Source: Desulfuromonas sp. CSMB_57 (lineage in GTDB: Bacteria; Desulfobacterota; Desulfuromonadia; Desulfuromonadales; Syntrophotaleaceae). Taken from it: DNA of 64,000 nucleotides. The stretch is from positions 38,290-102,289 of the forward strand of contig NZ_JAFCIY020000039.1 in NCBI RefSeq assembly GCF_020194955.2, given 5' to 3'. The notes under the pieces are model-generated. The model was given only the letters and a program-made list of their open reading frames with translations, was not told the origin of the DNA and did no database searches. Position 1 is the stretch's first letter. Each line of letters opens with the position of its first letter. The position numbers were made by a program, and so were the translations under genes. This document shows, piece after piece, positions 1 to 7,416 of the stretch.

Positions 1-359
1 ACCTCGCGGCCCGGCAGGGCGCGGTGGGTGTGTTTGAAGGAGATGGCATCGAAGGGGCAGACCATGGCGCACATGGCGCAGGCCTGACACCTTTCCGGAT
101 GCTGCACTACGGCGCCGCTGTCCGGATCGCGGGCGATGGCCCCTGCCGGGCAGGCACTCAGGCAGGCGGCGGGGTCGCAATGCCGGCAGGAGACGGGAAA
201 CGCCTCGTGCTCCACTCCCAGGACGCGCACGTTGACCTGGGTGCGGGCATCTCCGATCAGCCCGAAAAGGTTGCCGCTGGGGTGATGGGCCACGGCGCAG
301 GCCGTTTCGCAGGACTTGCAGGCCACGCATTTGCGGTAATCGACGAGGATCTTTTTCAT
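1..359 (-). CDS. cooF: CooF-like iron-sulfur electron carrier, 3' end outside window
   Basis: This partial gene encodes the first 119 residues of a polyferredoxin. The visible protein starts MKKILVDYRKC and has cysteine groups C-x2-C-x2-C-x3-C near residues 11-21, a CRHC group near residue 62 with further cysteines after it, and CQACAMCAMVC near residue 100. That is the layout of CooF, which carries electrons from CO dehydrogenase to a partner enzyme. Its ATG overlaps the cooC stop (ATGA), so the two are probably translationally coupled. The electron acceptor cannot be told because the downstream genes lie outside the window. The family call rests on the motifs and the cooS-cooC context. Confidence 0.85.
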   Translation of the reverse strand, partial: MKKILVDYRKCVACKSCETACAVAHHPSGNLFGLIGDARTQVNVRVLGVEHEAFPVSCRHCDPAACLSACPAGAIARDPDSGAVVQHPERCQACAMCAMVCPFDAISFKHTHRALPGRE

Positions 360-1225
360 TCTTTGCCTTCCTCCTCCAGGGCTGCAGCAGATCTTTCGCG
401 GCGTCGTCCTTCGAAGGCCAGCAGGTCCTCGACGAGTCGGTTCAGGCCCGACACATAGGCGCTTTCCTGGTCGAGGATGCGGGTTACGTCCGGCTCCAGG
501 TCCTCGAACCGGGCCTCGCCGGGCAGGGTGTGAATGACGTCGAACAGGCGCTGCGTGTCCTGACCGGTGGCCTCCCGGAAGCGCTGCAACTTGTCGCCGG
601 CGTCCTCCCGGTAGCGATTGACCACCAGATGGATGCGACCGATGCCGAGCTGCCGGGCCAGGTCGGCGGCATGGCAGGCCACCGCCAGGGCGTTGAAGGA
701 CAGGTCGCTGACCACCAGGCACTGGGAAAAACCCTTGGCCAGGGCGCGGCCGAAATGCTCCACCCCGGCTTGCGTGTCGAGGAGGATGGCCTCCTCGTCG
801 CGCAGCGCCAGATAGTTGAGCACCGAATCGAGCAGCACGTTCTCCGAGCAGAGACAGCCGGCCGCCGCCTGTACCACGGTGCCCATGACCAGCAGGCTCA
901 ACCGGTCGTCGATGCGGACTCCGAAGCGCCCGACCACGTCGCTGACATCAGGGTTGAGACGAAACAGGGCGCCGAAGGACTTGCCGGGCCGTGCGCCGGT
1001 TTTTTCCGCGATGTAGTCGGGATTCCGGCTCAGGGGCACGATGGCCAGCGCCTGTTCCGGCGGCAGGCCAAGGGCATGGGGCAGGTTCATCTGCGGATCC
1101 TCGTCCGCGGCCAGCACCCGGATGCCGCGTCGACCCAGCAGTCGCGCCAGGCAACTGGTCAGGGTAGTCTTGCCGACCCCTCCCTTGCCCGTGATGACGA
1201 CACGGAAACCTTTCATTTCATGCAT
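356..1225 (-). CDS. cooC: CO dehydrogenase nickel-insertion ATPase CooC
   Basis: A 289-residue MinD/ParA-type ATPase. The deviant Walker A motif GKGGVGKTT sits near residues 13-21 and DEDPQMNLP follows near residue 41, where other family members have the switch region. A CLC motif near residue 124 matches the CxC metal-binding pair used by CooC dimers for nickel. The family loads Ni into the C-cluster of CooS in the cytoplasm. The gene begins 12 nt after cooS, has a GGGAG ribosome site and overlaps cooF by 4 nt, so cooS-cooC-cooF is one transcription unit. Length is normal for the family. Confidence 0.92.
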   Translation of the reverse strand: MHEMKGFRVVITGKGGVGKTTLTSCLARLLGRRGIRVLAADEDPQMNLPHALGLPPEQALAIVPLSRNPDYIAEKTGARPGKSFGALFRLNPDVSDVVGRFGVRIDDRLSLLVMGTVVQAAAGCLCSENVLLDSVLNYLALRDEEAILLDTQAGVEHFGRALAKGFSQCLVVSDLSFNALAVACHAADLARQLGIGRIHLVVNRYREDAGDKLQRFREATGQDTQRLFDVIHTLPGEARFEDLEPDVTRILDQESAYVSGLNRLVEDLLAFEGRRRERSAAALEEEGKE

Positions 1226-1237
1226 GGCTCTTCTCCC

Positions 1238-3151
1238 TTACAGTCCGAGTCCGGCGCGCTTTTCCATGATGATGGCCTCCATGCGGTCGGCGGTCGCCAG
1301 GGGATCCTCCTCGACGAAGAAATATCCGCCGAGCAGGTCCCGGGCCGATTCCGTGAGAATTTTGGTGACGGCCGGCGAACCGAGGACCGGCGGTACCGGC
1401 CAGAGATGCACCGGCAGGCCGCTGCCGATAAAATAGGTGCCGATGGCGACGGCCTTCTCCGTGGTCCATTCCGGCGCTGAACCGACTACCGGCAGGGCGG
1501 CCGTGTCCACCCCCAGGTGGTCGGCCAGGGCTCCGGTCAGGACCAACATGCGCGAACAGTCGACACAGGAGCCCATGTGCAGCACCGGCGGAATGCCGAG
1601 TTGCCCGCAGACCGCTTTTAGTCCCGGGCCGGCCAGTTCCAGGGCGTCCAGGTTCATCAGCCCGGCCTTGGCGGCGGCGATGGCCCAGCAGCCGGTGCCG
1701 AGCACCAGGATGTCCCGTTGAATGAGCTCGCGGGTCAGGGCCAGGTGGAAGAAGTCCTGCTGCACCTTGGCGTTGTTGCAGCCGACGATGCCGACCACGC
1801 CCTTGATGGTGCCGTTGGCGATGACTTCCACCAGCGGGTCGGGCGTGCCGCCCAAGGCAGCCAGGATCTGCTCGACGGTGAAGCCGACCATGGCTTCCTC
1901 CGTCTCCTGGGGGATGTAGACCTTGGCGGTGTTGCGGTTGGGGAAAGCGTCGATGGCGGTCTGAATGATGCGCCGGGCGATGGCGTCGGCCTGATGTTCC
2001 TCGAACTGAATGTGCAGGGCGCCGGGGATGTTGGTCTGCTCGCTGGTGGTGATGAAGCGGGTGTGGAAGCAGGACGACAGGTCGGCCAGGGACGGGAAGA
2101 TGCACTGCACATCGACCACCATGGCCTCCACCGCGCCGGTCATGATGGCCAACTCGCTGTGCAGCAGGTTGCCGGCCACGTTGACCCCCTGGCGCATGAG
2201 GATCTCATTGCCGGTACAGCACAGACCCGCGACATTGATGCCCTTGGCGCCCACCGCCCGGGCGGCTTCGGCCATTTCGGGAGCGCGGGCCCATTCCACG
2301 ACCTTTTCCGACAAGACCGGTTCGTGGCCGTGAACCAGCACGTTGACCATCGTCTGGTCGAGGACGCCGAGATTGGCCTTGATGGTGCGCACCTGAGGCG
2401 ATCCGAACAGGATATCCTGGCATTCGGTGGCGATGAGGGAACCGCCCCAGCCGTCGCCGAAGGAGCAGCGCAGGGTCTGCGCCACCAGGGACAGGGGGTC
2501 GGCGTCGCAGCCGAAGTGGGTGCGGTGCATGATATCCACCACCTCCCGGTCGATGCCGCGCGGCAGCAGGCCGATGCGGGCGCCCGTCAGCTCTGTCAGG
2601 GTACCCTCCAGGCCTTTTAGCAATTCGACGCGCTGTTTCGGCATGTAGGCGGTGGCGAAGGGGATGACCTCCTCTCCCTGGGCGCCGAAACAGGCGATGG
2701 CCACATCGGCCACCTCGCCGGCGATATCCAGGATCTCCCGCCCGGCCGTGGCGATGCCGAGACGGCCGGCCACCACCAGCAATTTATCGGGATTGATGAG
2801 GGGATAATCCGTATTGCGACCCGCCGCGACTTCCTTCAGCAGCAGGGCCACCTTGCGGCCGTGGTCGGAGTGGGCCGAGGCGCCGGCCGCCGCCATGCGC
2901 GCCAGGTTGCGGGCCACCATGGTGTCGGCGTTGGCGCCGCATACCCCGCGTCGCGGACCCTGTTCCAGAGGATCGATGCGGCAGGGTCCCATGCTGCAAT
3001 TGCGGCAGCAGGTGCCGAGTTGGCCGTAGCCGCACTGCGGTTGCTGGGCTTCCAGGCGGCTCCAGGCGGTCTCGAAACCGTCGCGATCGGCAATCTTCAA
3101 CATCGCCGCAGCCGCCGGATCGACGCTGCGGTGGTCAGGTCTGGTGCACAT
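1238..3151 (-). CDS. cooS: Anaerobic Ni-Fe carbon monoxide dehydrogenase, catalytic subunit CooS
   Basis: A 637-residue monofunctional CODH that interconverts CO + H2O and CO2 + 2H+ + 2e-. The N-terminal cysteines (QCGYGQLGTCCRNC, then GPC, then VCG) match the D- and B-cluster ligands. C-cluster ligands are recognisable in order: HGHEP, GLCCTGNE, VQCIF, VGCNN, GTGCW and GSCVDC. Nothing essential is missing. The start has a good AAGGAG site 5 nt upstream. The gene is followed by cooC and cooF and preceded by a CO-sensor-like regulator. With cooF but no acetyl-CoA synthase beta subunit in view, a role in CO oxidation or redox balancing is more likely than acetogenesis (inference). Confidence 0.95.
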   Translation of the reverse strand: MCTRPDHRSVDPAAAAMLKIADRDGFETAWSRLEAQQPQCGYGQLGTCCRNCSMGPCRIDPLEQGPRRGVCGANADTMVARNLARMAAAGASAHSDHGRKVALLLKEVAAGRNTDYPLINPDKLLVVAGRLGIATAGREILDIAGEVADVAIACFGAQGEEVIPFATAYMPKQRVELLKGLEGTLTELTGARIGLLPRGIDREVVDIMHRTHFGCDADPLSLVAQTLRCSFGDGWGGSLIATECQDILFGSPQVRTIKANLGVLDQTMVNVLVHGHEPVLSEKVVEWARAPEMAEAARAVGAKGINVAGLCCTGNEILMRQGVNVAGNLLHSELAIMTGAVEAMVVDVQCIFPSLADLSSCFHTRFITTSEQTNIPGALHIQFEEHQADAIARRIIQTAIDAFPNRNTAKVYIPQETEEAMVGFTVEQILAALGGTPDPLVEVIANGTIKGVVGIVGCNNAKVQQDFFHLALTRELIQRDILVLGTGCWAIAAAKAGLMNLDALELAGPGLKAVCGQLGIPPVLHMGSCVDCSRMLVLTGALADHLGVDTAALPVVGSAPEWTTEKAVAIGTYFIGSGLPVHLWPVPPVLGSPAVTKILTESARDLLGGYFFVEEDPLATADRMEAIIMEKRAGLGL

Positions 3152-3195
3152 GGTTACTCCTTCAGGTAGTTCGGCAGATGGACAATTCGTCGGGC

Positions 3196-3224
3196 ATCCT
3201 AGGCGGAACGGGAGCGAAGGGCAA
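3196..3224 (-). promoter_or_regulatory. Candidate promoter of cooSCF
   Basis: On the minus strand a -35-like TTGCCC (3219-3224) and a -10-like TAGGAT (3196-3201) are separated by 17 nt, each matching 4 of 6 consensus bases. The weak boxes and the direct repeats immediately upstream fit an activator-dependent promoter. Transcription would start about 40 nt before the cooS ATG. Confidence 0.5.
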
Positions 3225-3231
3225 TATACGA

Positions 3232-3262
3232 TTGGTCAACGGCGGGATGGTTTGGTGAACGG
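3232..3262 (-). promoter_or_regulatory. Direct-repeat operator, likely LytTR (RcoM-like) binding site
   Basis: Two 11-mers differing at one base, CCGTTCACCAA (3252-3262) and CCGTTGACCAA (3232-3242), lie in the same orientation 20 bp apart, start to start. LytTR-domain regulators bind tandem direct repeats about two helical turns apart, and the regulator next door is a PAS-LytTR protein. The proximal repeat ends 7 bp upstream of the candidate -35, the usual place for an activator. Confidence 0.6.
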
Positions 3263-3273
3263 TTGTGGGCGGC

Positions 3274-3981
3274 TCAGCGCAGACCGATGCGCTGCAGAAA
3301 ATCCTTCGACCGGCTGCGGCTCACCGGCAGGCGCGCCTGGTCGCCCTCCATGACCACGGCGAGGGATTGGGCATCCCGATCGATCTTCTTCACCTTGCCG
3401 AGGTGGATCAGGTAGCTGCGGTGGATGCGGATGAATTCCTTGGTCGGCAGACCTTCCTCGATGACGCCGAGGGGCAGATCGCAAAAGAAGTCGCCGCGGG
3501 CGGTAAAGATGCGGCTGTAGACGTTTTCCGCCCTGATATAGAGAATTTCGGAGGGATCGATGAGCCGGATGCCGCTGGCTGTCGATACGGGGATTTTCAG
3601 CAGGGTGCGCTGGGCGGTGGTGATGAAGGGCGTGATGTCGTATACCAGGCAGCCGTTGATGGTCTGCTGCAGGCTGCTGTCGAGCAGGGGCATGAGCTTG
3701 AGAAACAGGAATCGCTCATCCCGGTCGCGGCCCAGGTGCCGGATGGTATGGGGAACCGGCCGGCTGGCATCCTTCATCACCCGGAAGATGTCCCGGATCT
3801 GGTTGCGAAGTTTTTCCTCGTGCAGTGCCAAGAGGTTGGTGCGGAACACCTCCTCGCGGGAGATTTTCGGGAAGATCAGCAACAGGGCCTGGTTGATGAA
3901 GAGGACGTTGAAGGCATCGTCGAACAGCACCACACCGGGGTCCAGTTGTTCAAGCAGTTTGAGGAGGTTATCGCTTTCCAT
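3274..3981 (-). CDS. rcoM: RcoM-like CO-sensing regulator (PAS + LytTR)
   Basis: A 235-residue single-component regulator: an N-terminal PAS domain (about residues 1-115) and a C-terminal LytTR DNA-binding domain (about 135-235, ending LPVSRSRSKDFL). This is the architecture of RcoM, the heme-PAS CO sensor of aerobic CO oxidisers. H54 in LALHEEK aligns by eye with the proximal heme histidine of the Burkholderia protein; the position of its distal Met appears to be H78 (RPVPH). The start at 3981 is preferred because GGAAGG precedes it; the frame stays open to 4164 but no ribosome site is seen there. It is co-oriented with cooS, 122 nt upstream, and probably activates it in response to CO. Confidence 0.8.
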   Translation of the reverse strand: MESDNLLKLLEQLDPGVVLFDDAFNVLFINQALLLIFPKISREEVFRTNLLALHEEKLRNQIRDIFRVMKDASRPVPHTIRHLGRDRDERFLFLKLMPLLDSSLQQTINGCLVYDITPFITTAQRTLLKIPVSTASGIRLIDPSEILYIRAENVYSRIFTARGDFFCDLPLGVIEEGLPTKEFIRIHRSYLIHLGKVKKIDRDAQSLAVVMEGDQARLPVSRSRSKDFLQRIGLR

Positions 3982-4276
3982 CGAAGCCGCCTTCCGGGCT
4001 GTGAGGGCCGCTGGGTTCCGGTGCAGGGTGGAGCAGGGGGTGCGGCGCGATTTTAGCAGGGGCCATTCGGCATGGCCAGTCATTTTTAGCCGAATCAAGG
4101 CATGATTGACCGTCGATATTTCCTCGCCCGGCAAATTGCGGAACCGGGTGAAGGTCTGTTTCATTAATGGATGAACGAACCAAAAATTTGGTGAAAAATC
4201 TAATTGAAAAACAATGTAAATTATTATTTAATAATTTTACGTGGTGTTAGCCGTTCACTTTCTAAGGAGGTTGTCG

Positions 4277-4639
4277 ATGCATTGGGAATACAGTCAGTCT
4301 ACCGGTATCCTGACATTCGATGGGGCCAAAGTCGTAAAAGGCTACGCCGGACGGGGAGCCGCAAAAAACCAGCCGGATATGGAACACTTGGTCGGTTTCG
4401 GGCCGATCCCGAAAGGAGAGTATGAAATCAAGAGTCCAAGGCAGAGTTCCAGGACGGGCCCATACGTGCTCCCCTTGGTGCCGGTCGGACATAATGCGCT
4501 TGGTAGATCCAGTTTTCAAATCCATGGCGACTCGATATCGAATCCCGGCTCTGCGTCCAGCGGTTGCATCATTGTCGGCCGCGAAATCAGGGAAAAAATT
4601 TGGAATAGTGGCGCGCGAAAGCTGGTGGTGATCCCCTAG
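4277..4639 (+). CDS. Tlde1-domain (DUF2778) L,D-transpeptidase-like toxin
   Basis: A 120-residue protein starting MHWEYSQSTG with hallmarks of the Tlde1/DUF2778 family: GYAGRG, KNQPDMEH, FGPIPKGEYEI, FQIHGD and SASSGCII. The putative catalytic pair is H83 and C97. Tlde1 proteins are antibacterial effectors that act on peptidoglycan tetrapeptides in the target periplasm, usually delivered by type VI secretion. No signal peptide is present, as expected for a delivered effector. The start has a perfect AAGGAGG 8 nt upstream; the frame is open further upstream but without such a site. The next gene, 10 nt downstream, encodes a lipoprotein that would fit as immunity protein. No secretion genes are in the window. 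Confidence 0.75.
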   Translation: MHWEYSQSTGILTFDGAKVVKGYAGRGAAKNQPDMEHLVGFGPIPKGEYEIKSPRQSSRTGPYVLPLVPVGHNALGRSSFQIHGDSISNPGSASSGCIIVGREIREKIWNSGARKLVVIP

Positions 4640-4649
4640 GAGAATTTAT

Positions 4650-5156
4650 ATGAATGCGAGCATTAGATTATGGGTTTTTCTAACTCTATTGCTTCTTTCT
4701 GGATGTTGGGCGGTTGCGGAAAATTCTGAAAAGACGGTGGAGCATTTGCGCTCTGACGGGAAAAATTATGTTGAGTATATTGTTGAAAATAATAAATTTG
4801 AAAAATTGCTGGATAGGATAGAAAATGGAGATGAAATATTGATTATGAATTCACATCTATTCTTGCCTTGGATTGACGCCTCGAATTTAACTTCTTTGCA
4901 TTTTTCTTTATCAAGAGCCTTGATTGAAAACCCAGAAGCAGTAATGTCCTTGATTCCCAGGTATTTTTCTGTTTCTGAAATTTGCACCATTCCCTATGTT
5001 GAGGGATTGCTAGAGGTAGAGAGAAGGCATGTGTCAAGAGCAATCGAGGCATTGGAGTCCGTGGCAAAATCCGAATTAACTCCAAGTTATTTTGAATGTC
5101 TGGGTATCTATAAAAATCTTCAGACAACCATCAGTCATGACTTGAATGGCGACTGA
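4650..5156 (+). CDS. Small lipoprotein, candidate immunity protein to the Tlde1-like toxin
   Basis: A 168-residue protein with an N-terminal hydrophobic stretch and lipobox (LLLSGC, Cys at about residue 19), so it should be a periplasm-facing lipoprotein. The rest is soluble, helical-looking and acidic, with no motif I recognise. It is clearly AT-rich compared with the flanking genes, including frequent ATT, AAT and GAA codons, which suggests recent acquisition. It follows the toxin gene by 10 nt in the same direction. Export to the compartment where Tlde1 acts, plus this pairing, is the only basis for calling it an immunity candidate. Confidence 0.55.
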   Translation: MNASIRLWVFLTLLLLSGCWAVAENSEKTVEHLRSDGKNYVEYIVENNKFEKLLDRIENGDEILIMNSHLFLPWIDASNLTSLHFSLSRALIENPEAVMSLIPRYFSVSEICTIPYVEGLLEVERRHVSRAIEALESVAKSELTPSYFECLGIYKNLQTTISHDLNGD

Positions 5157-5397
5157 GACAACTGCCGGGTAGTGCCCACCCTAAGAGGTTGGTTGGGGGC
5201 AGGGATTGGGCAAAAAATCTTCCTGCTATTCTGTCCGCCCCAACACCCCATCGGCCATGCGGATGTGCCCCACCTGCCGCCAGGGGATGCCGAGCAGGGT
5301 GGCGCCGGCGAAAGAGATTGTCTTGCAGGGGCTCGACATGGGGCCATTCTAGCAAGCCATTGCGCGGGAAGGAAATTTCAGGAACTCCAGGCTGGTG
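5157..5397 (+). other. Intergenic stretch between the toxin pair and rubrerythrin-like gene
   Basis: Base composition returns to high GC here. A 37-codon minus-strand frame (5339 to 5226, MSSPCKTISFAGATLLGIP...) might be a gene remnant, but no ribosome site or recognisable homology supports it. No inverted repeats or transposase motif mark the border of the AT-rich insert. Confidence 0.3.
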
Positions 5398-6108
5398 TCA
5401 GGGGCGAAGAATCCGGTGCCGCCGGTTGTTGCGGCTGTCGGCCCGAAGCTGCAGGATGAAATCCTCCGCCTCGATGCCGAGAGTAAATCGGGAGCCACAG
5501 AAGCCGCAGTCCGCGGCTGCGTGGAGACGGGGCCACAGTTTCAGGGTCTTGCCGCAGATGGGGCACCACACGTCGACAACCGTTCCCCGTCGAAGCTCGG
5601 CCAGGGCCTGCTCGAAAATGCGCCGATGGGCCTGTTCCTGTTCCGCCACATCCCGAAACAGTTCACTGACGGGCCCGGAAGTTTCACGGGCGAAATAGCG
5701 GTAGATGGCATCGGCCCGCTGTTCCTGGACGATGTCCGTCGCCATGGCCTGGACGACCCGTCCCAGGCCCGGGATCGGTTCTGTTTCCGGAGGCGTGATC
5801 CCATGGAATAGAGCCTCGGGGAACACGATGCGGGGCACGGGTTCTTGACCCGGATTGAGGGCCTCGGCGGCTTCCAGGAACCATTGCCGATGGACGATTT
5901 CCACTTCCATGATCCCGAGCAAATCCCAGAGAATCACCGGCACTGGTCGGACGGGATACACCTCGTCCAGAACATAGTACTGCGCCATCAAGGGCACCGT
6001 GGCAAAGGGGTCCCGATGCAGTTGGCGGGAGTAAAGATGGATGGCGAAGTCCTCGCGGCCCGCGCTTTCCAGCAGGCCACTGACGGCATATCGTTGCGTC
6101 GCGTCCAT
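5398..6108 (-). CDS. Rubrerythrin-like ferritin-fold protein with C-terminal zinc ribbon
   Basis: A 236-residue protein with a ferritin-like helical half and a C-terminal knuckle domain. ExxH-type metal motifs occur as EIVH near residue 74 and EQAH near residue 158, and a C-x2-C pair CPIC near residue 183 is followed by CGFCG near residue 199, as in rubredoxin-like or zinc-ribbon ends. Rubrerythrins reduce peroxides in anaerobes. The sequence is longer and more divergent than classical rubrerythrin, so peroxidase activity is uncertain. The start is supported by AAGGAGT 6 nt upstream. It stands alone on its strand. Confidence 0.6.
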   Translation of the reverse strand: MDATQRYAVSGLLESAGREDFAIHLYSRQLHRDPFATVPLMAQYYVLDEVYPVRPVPVILWDLLGIMEVEIVHRQWFLEAAEALNPGQEPVPRIVFPEALFHGITPPETEPIPGLGRVVQAMATDIVQEQRADAIYRYFARETSGPVSELFRDVAEQEQAHRRIFEQALAELRRGTVVDVWCPICGKTLKLWPRLHAAADCGFCGSRFTLGIEAEDFILQLRADSRNNRRHRILRP

Positions 6109-6322
6109 GATGGGACTCCTTTATGGAGCAGTACAAGAACCTGACTGAAGTTTACCCGGAATCTTTTGTTGTTGATTGCAATGGTTCTGTCTTGGTTGTC
6201 GATTTCTGAATTCTTTGCAAAAATTGCTATGCTATTGTTTCATGGAGCCATGGTCGACATGGTTTTGGGTGAAGGTCTGCCCGGACGGGTTGCGCGGAAG
6301 GTTTTTGTGCGATGGAGCGATG

Positions 6323-7255
6323 ATGCGTTTGGGGCTTTGCTGTATTTTCGTCGAACAACCCATCCGCTTTCGCGCCACCACGGCCCGGATTCTCTCCGCC
6401 TTGCCCCGCGCAGGGCAACTTTCCCGGTTGTCGGACATCTGCCTCGAAAATGCCCGCAACCTGGTGCGTGCCGTCGAGACCGTGCATGGTTTGGGCATCG
6501 GCGCCTTTCGGGTAACGACTCCGCTGTTTCCGCGCTACACCCATCCTCTGGTCGGCTACCATCTGGATGAACTGCCGGCCGCCGGCGAGATCCGCCGGCA
6601 ACTTGCGGAGGTCCGTCGGCTGCGCGGGAGTCTCGACATCCGTCTGAGTTTTCACCCTGACCAATTTGTCTCCCTGTCGTCCCTGCGTCCGGAGGTGGTG
6701 GACAAATCCATTGCCGAGTTGGAATACCAGGGGCTGCTGGCCGAACTCATCGGTGCGGAGGTGATCAACATTCATGCCGGCGGTCGGCAGGGCGGCAAGG
6801 AACAGGCTCTGCGGCGGTTGGCGGACAATTTCCCCCGTCTGTCCGAACGGGTGCGAACCAGGCTGACCCTGGAAAACGACGAGCTGTCCTATTCAGTGCG
6901 GGATTTGCTGCCTCTCTGCCACGCCCTTGGGGTGCCCCTGGTCTATGATGTTCACCATCACCGCTGCCTCCCCGACGGCCTTGCCGTGGCGGAGGCCACC
7001 ACTTTGGCTGCGGCCACCTGGCGGGGGCGCGGCGAGCCCTGGGCGCACGTCTCTTCGCCGAAACAGGGTTGGCAGGGGTCCAATCCGAGGTTGCATGCCG
7101 ATTATATCGACCCCGAGGATTTTCCGGTTTGCTGGCGTGGCCTGGCCTTGACGGTCGATGTGGAAGCCAAGGCCAAGGAACTGGCGGTCTTGAAGCTGAT
7201 GTCCGATCTGGGAATGACGCCGAAGCAAGGCAGCGGCTCCGCAGGGCAAGCTTAA
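6323..7255 (+). CDS. uvsE: UV DNA damage endonuclease UvsE/UVDE
   Basis: A 310-residue TIM-barrel endonuclease starting MRLGLCCIF. Family motifs include FRVTTPLFPRYTHP, LSFHPDQFVSL, EVINIHAGG, LTLENDE and YDVHHHRC, which supply the metal-binding His, Glu and Asp ligands. UVDE nicks 5' of UV photoproducts in an alternative excision pathway. The frame is open upstream to 6176, but family proteins begin at this MRLG and GGAG lies 5 nt before it. Its nearest same-strand neighbour is the flavin oxidoreductase, so it is probably monocistronic. The last residues are low-complexity and differ from the family. Confidence 0.85.
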   Translation: MRLGLCCIFVEQPIRFRATTARILSALPRAGQLSRLSDICLENARNLVRAVETVHGLGIGAFRVTTPLFPRYTHPLVGYHLDELPAAGEIRRQLAEVRRLRGSLDIRLSFHPDQFVSLSSLRPEVVDKSIAELEYQGLLAELIGAEVINIHAGGRQGGKEQALRRLADNFPRLSERVRTRLTLENDELSYSVRDLLPLCHALGVPLVYDVHHHRCLPDGLAVAEATTLAAATWRGRGEPWAHVSSPKQGWQGSNPRLHADYIDPEDFPVCWRGLALTVDVEAKAKELAVLKLMSDLGMTPKQGSGSAGQA

Positions 7256-7416
7256 AGTCCCCACGCCAAATGTTTCGGTTTTTCGCCCCTCCCTTGCCGG
7301 GAGGGGCTGGGGAGGGTGTGCAGTGAGTATGACAAATTAAGAATTCGTGGTTTATCCATTCAGGCGACGTGATAAGATTGGCCCTGTTTGGAAAACTGGA
7401 ATTTCAGGGAGGAACC

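Noticed and set aside
5226..5339. A 37-codon minus-strand frame after the rubrerythrin-like gene
   Set aside because: No ribosome site or recognisable homology; retained only as a note on the intergenic stretch.
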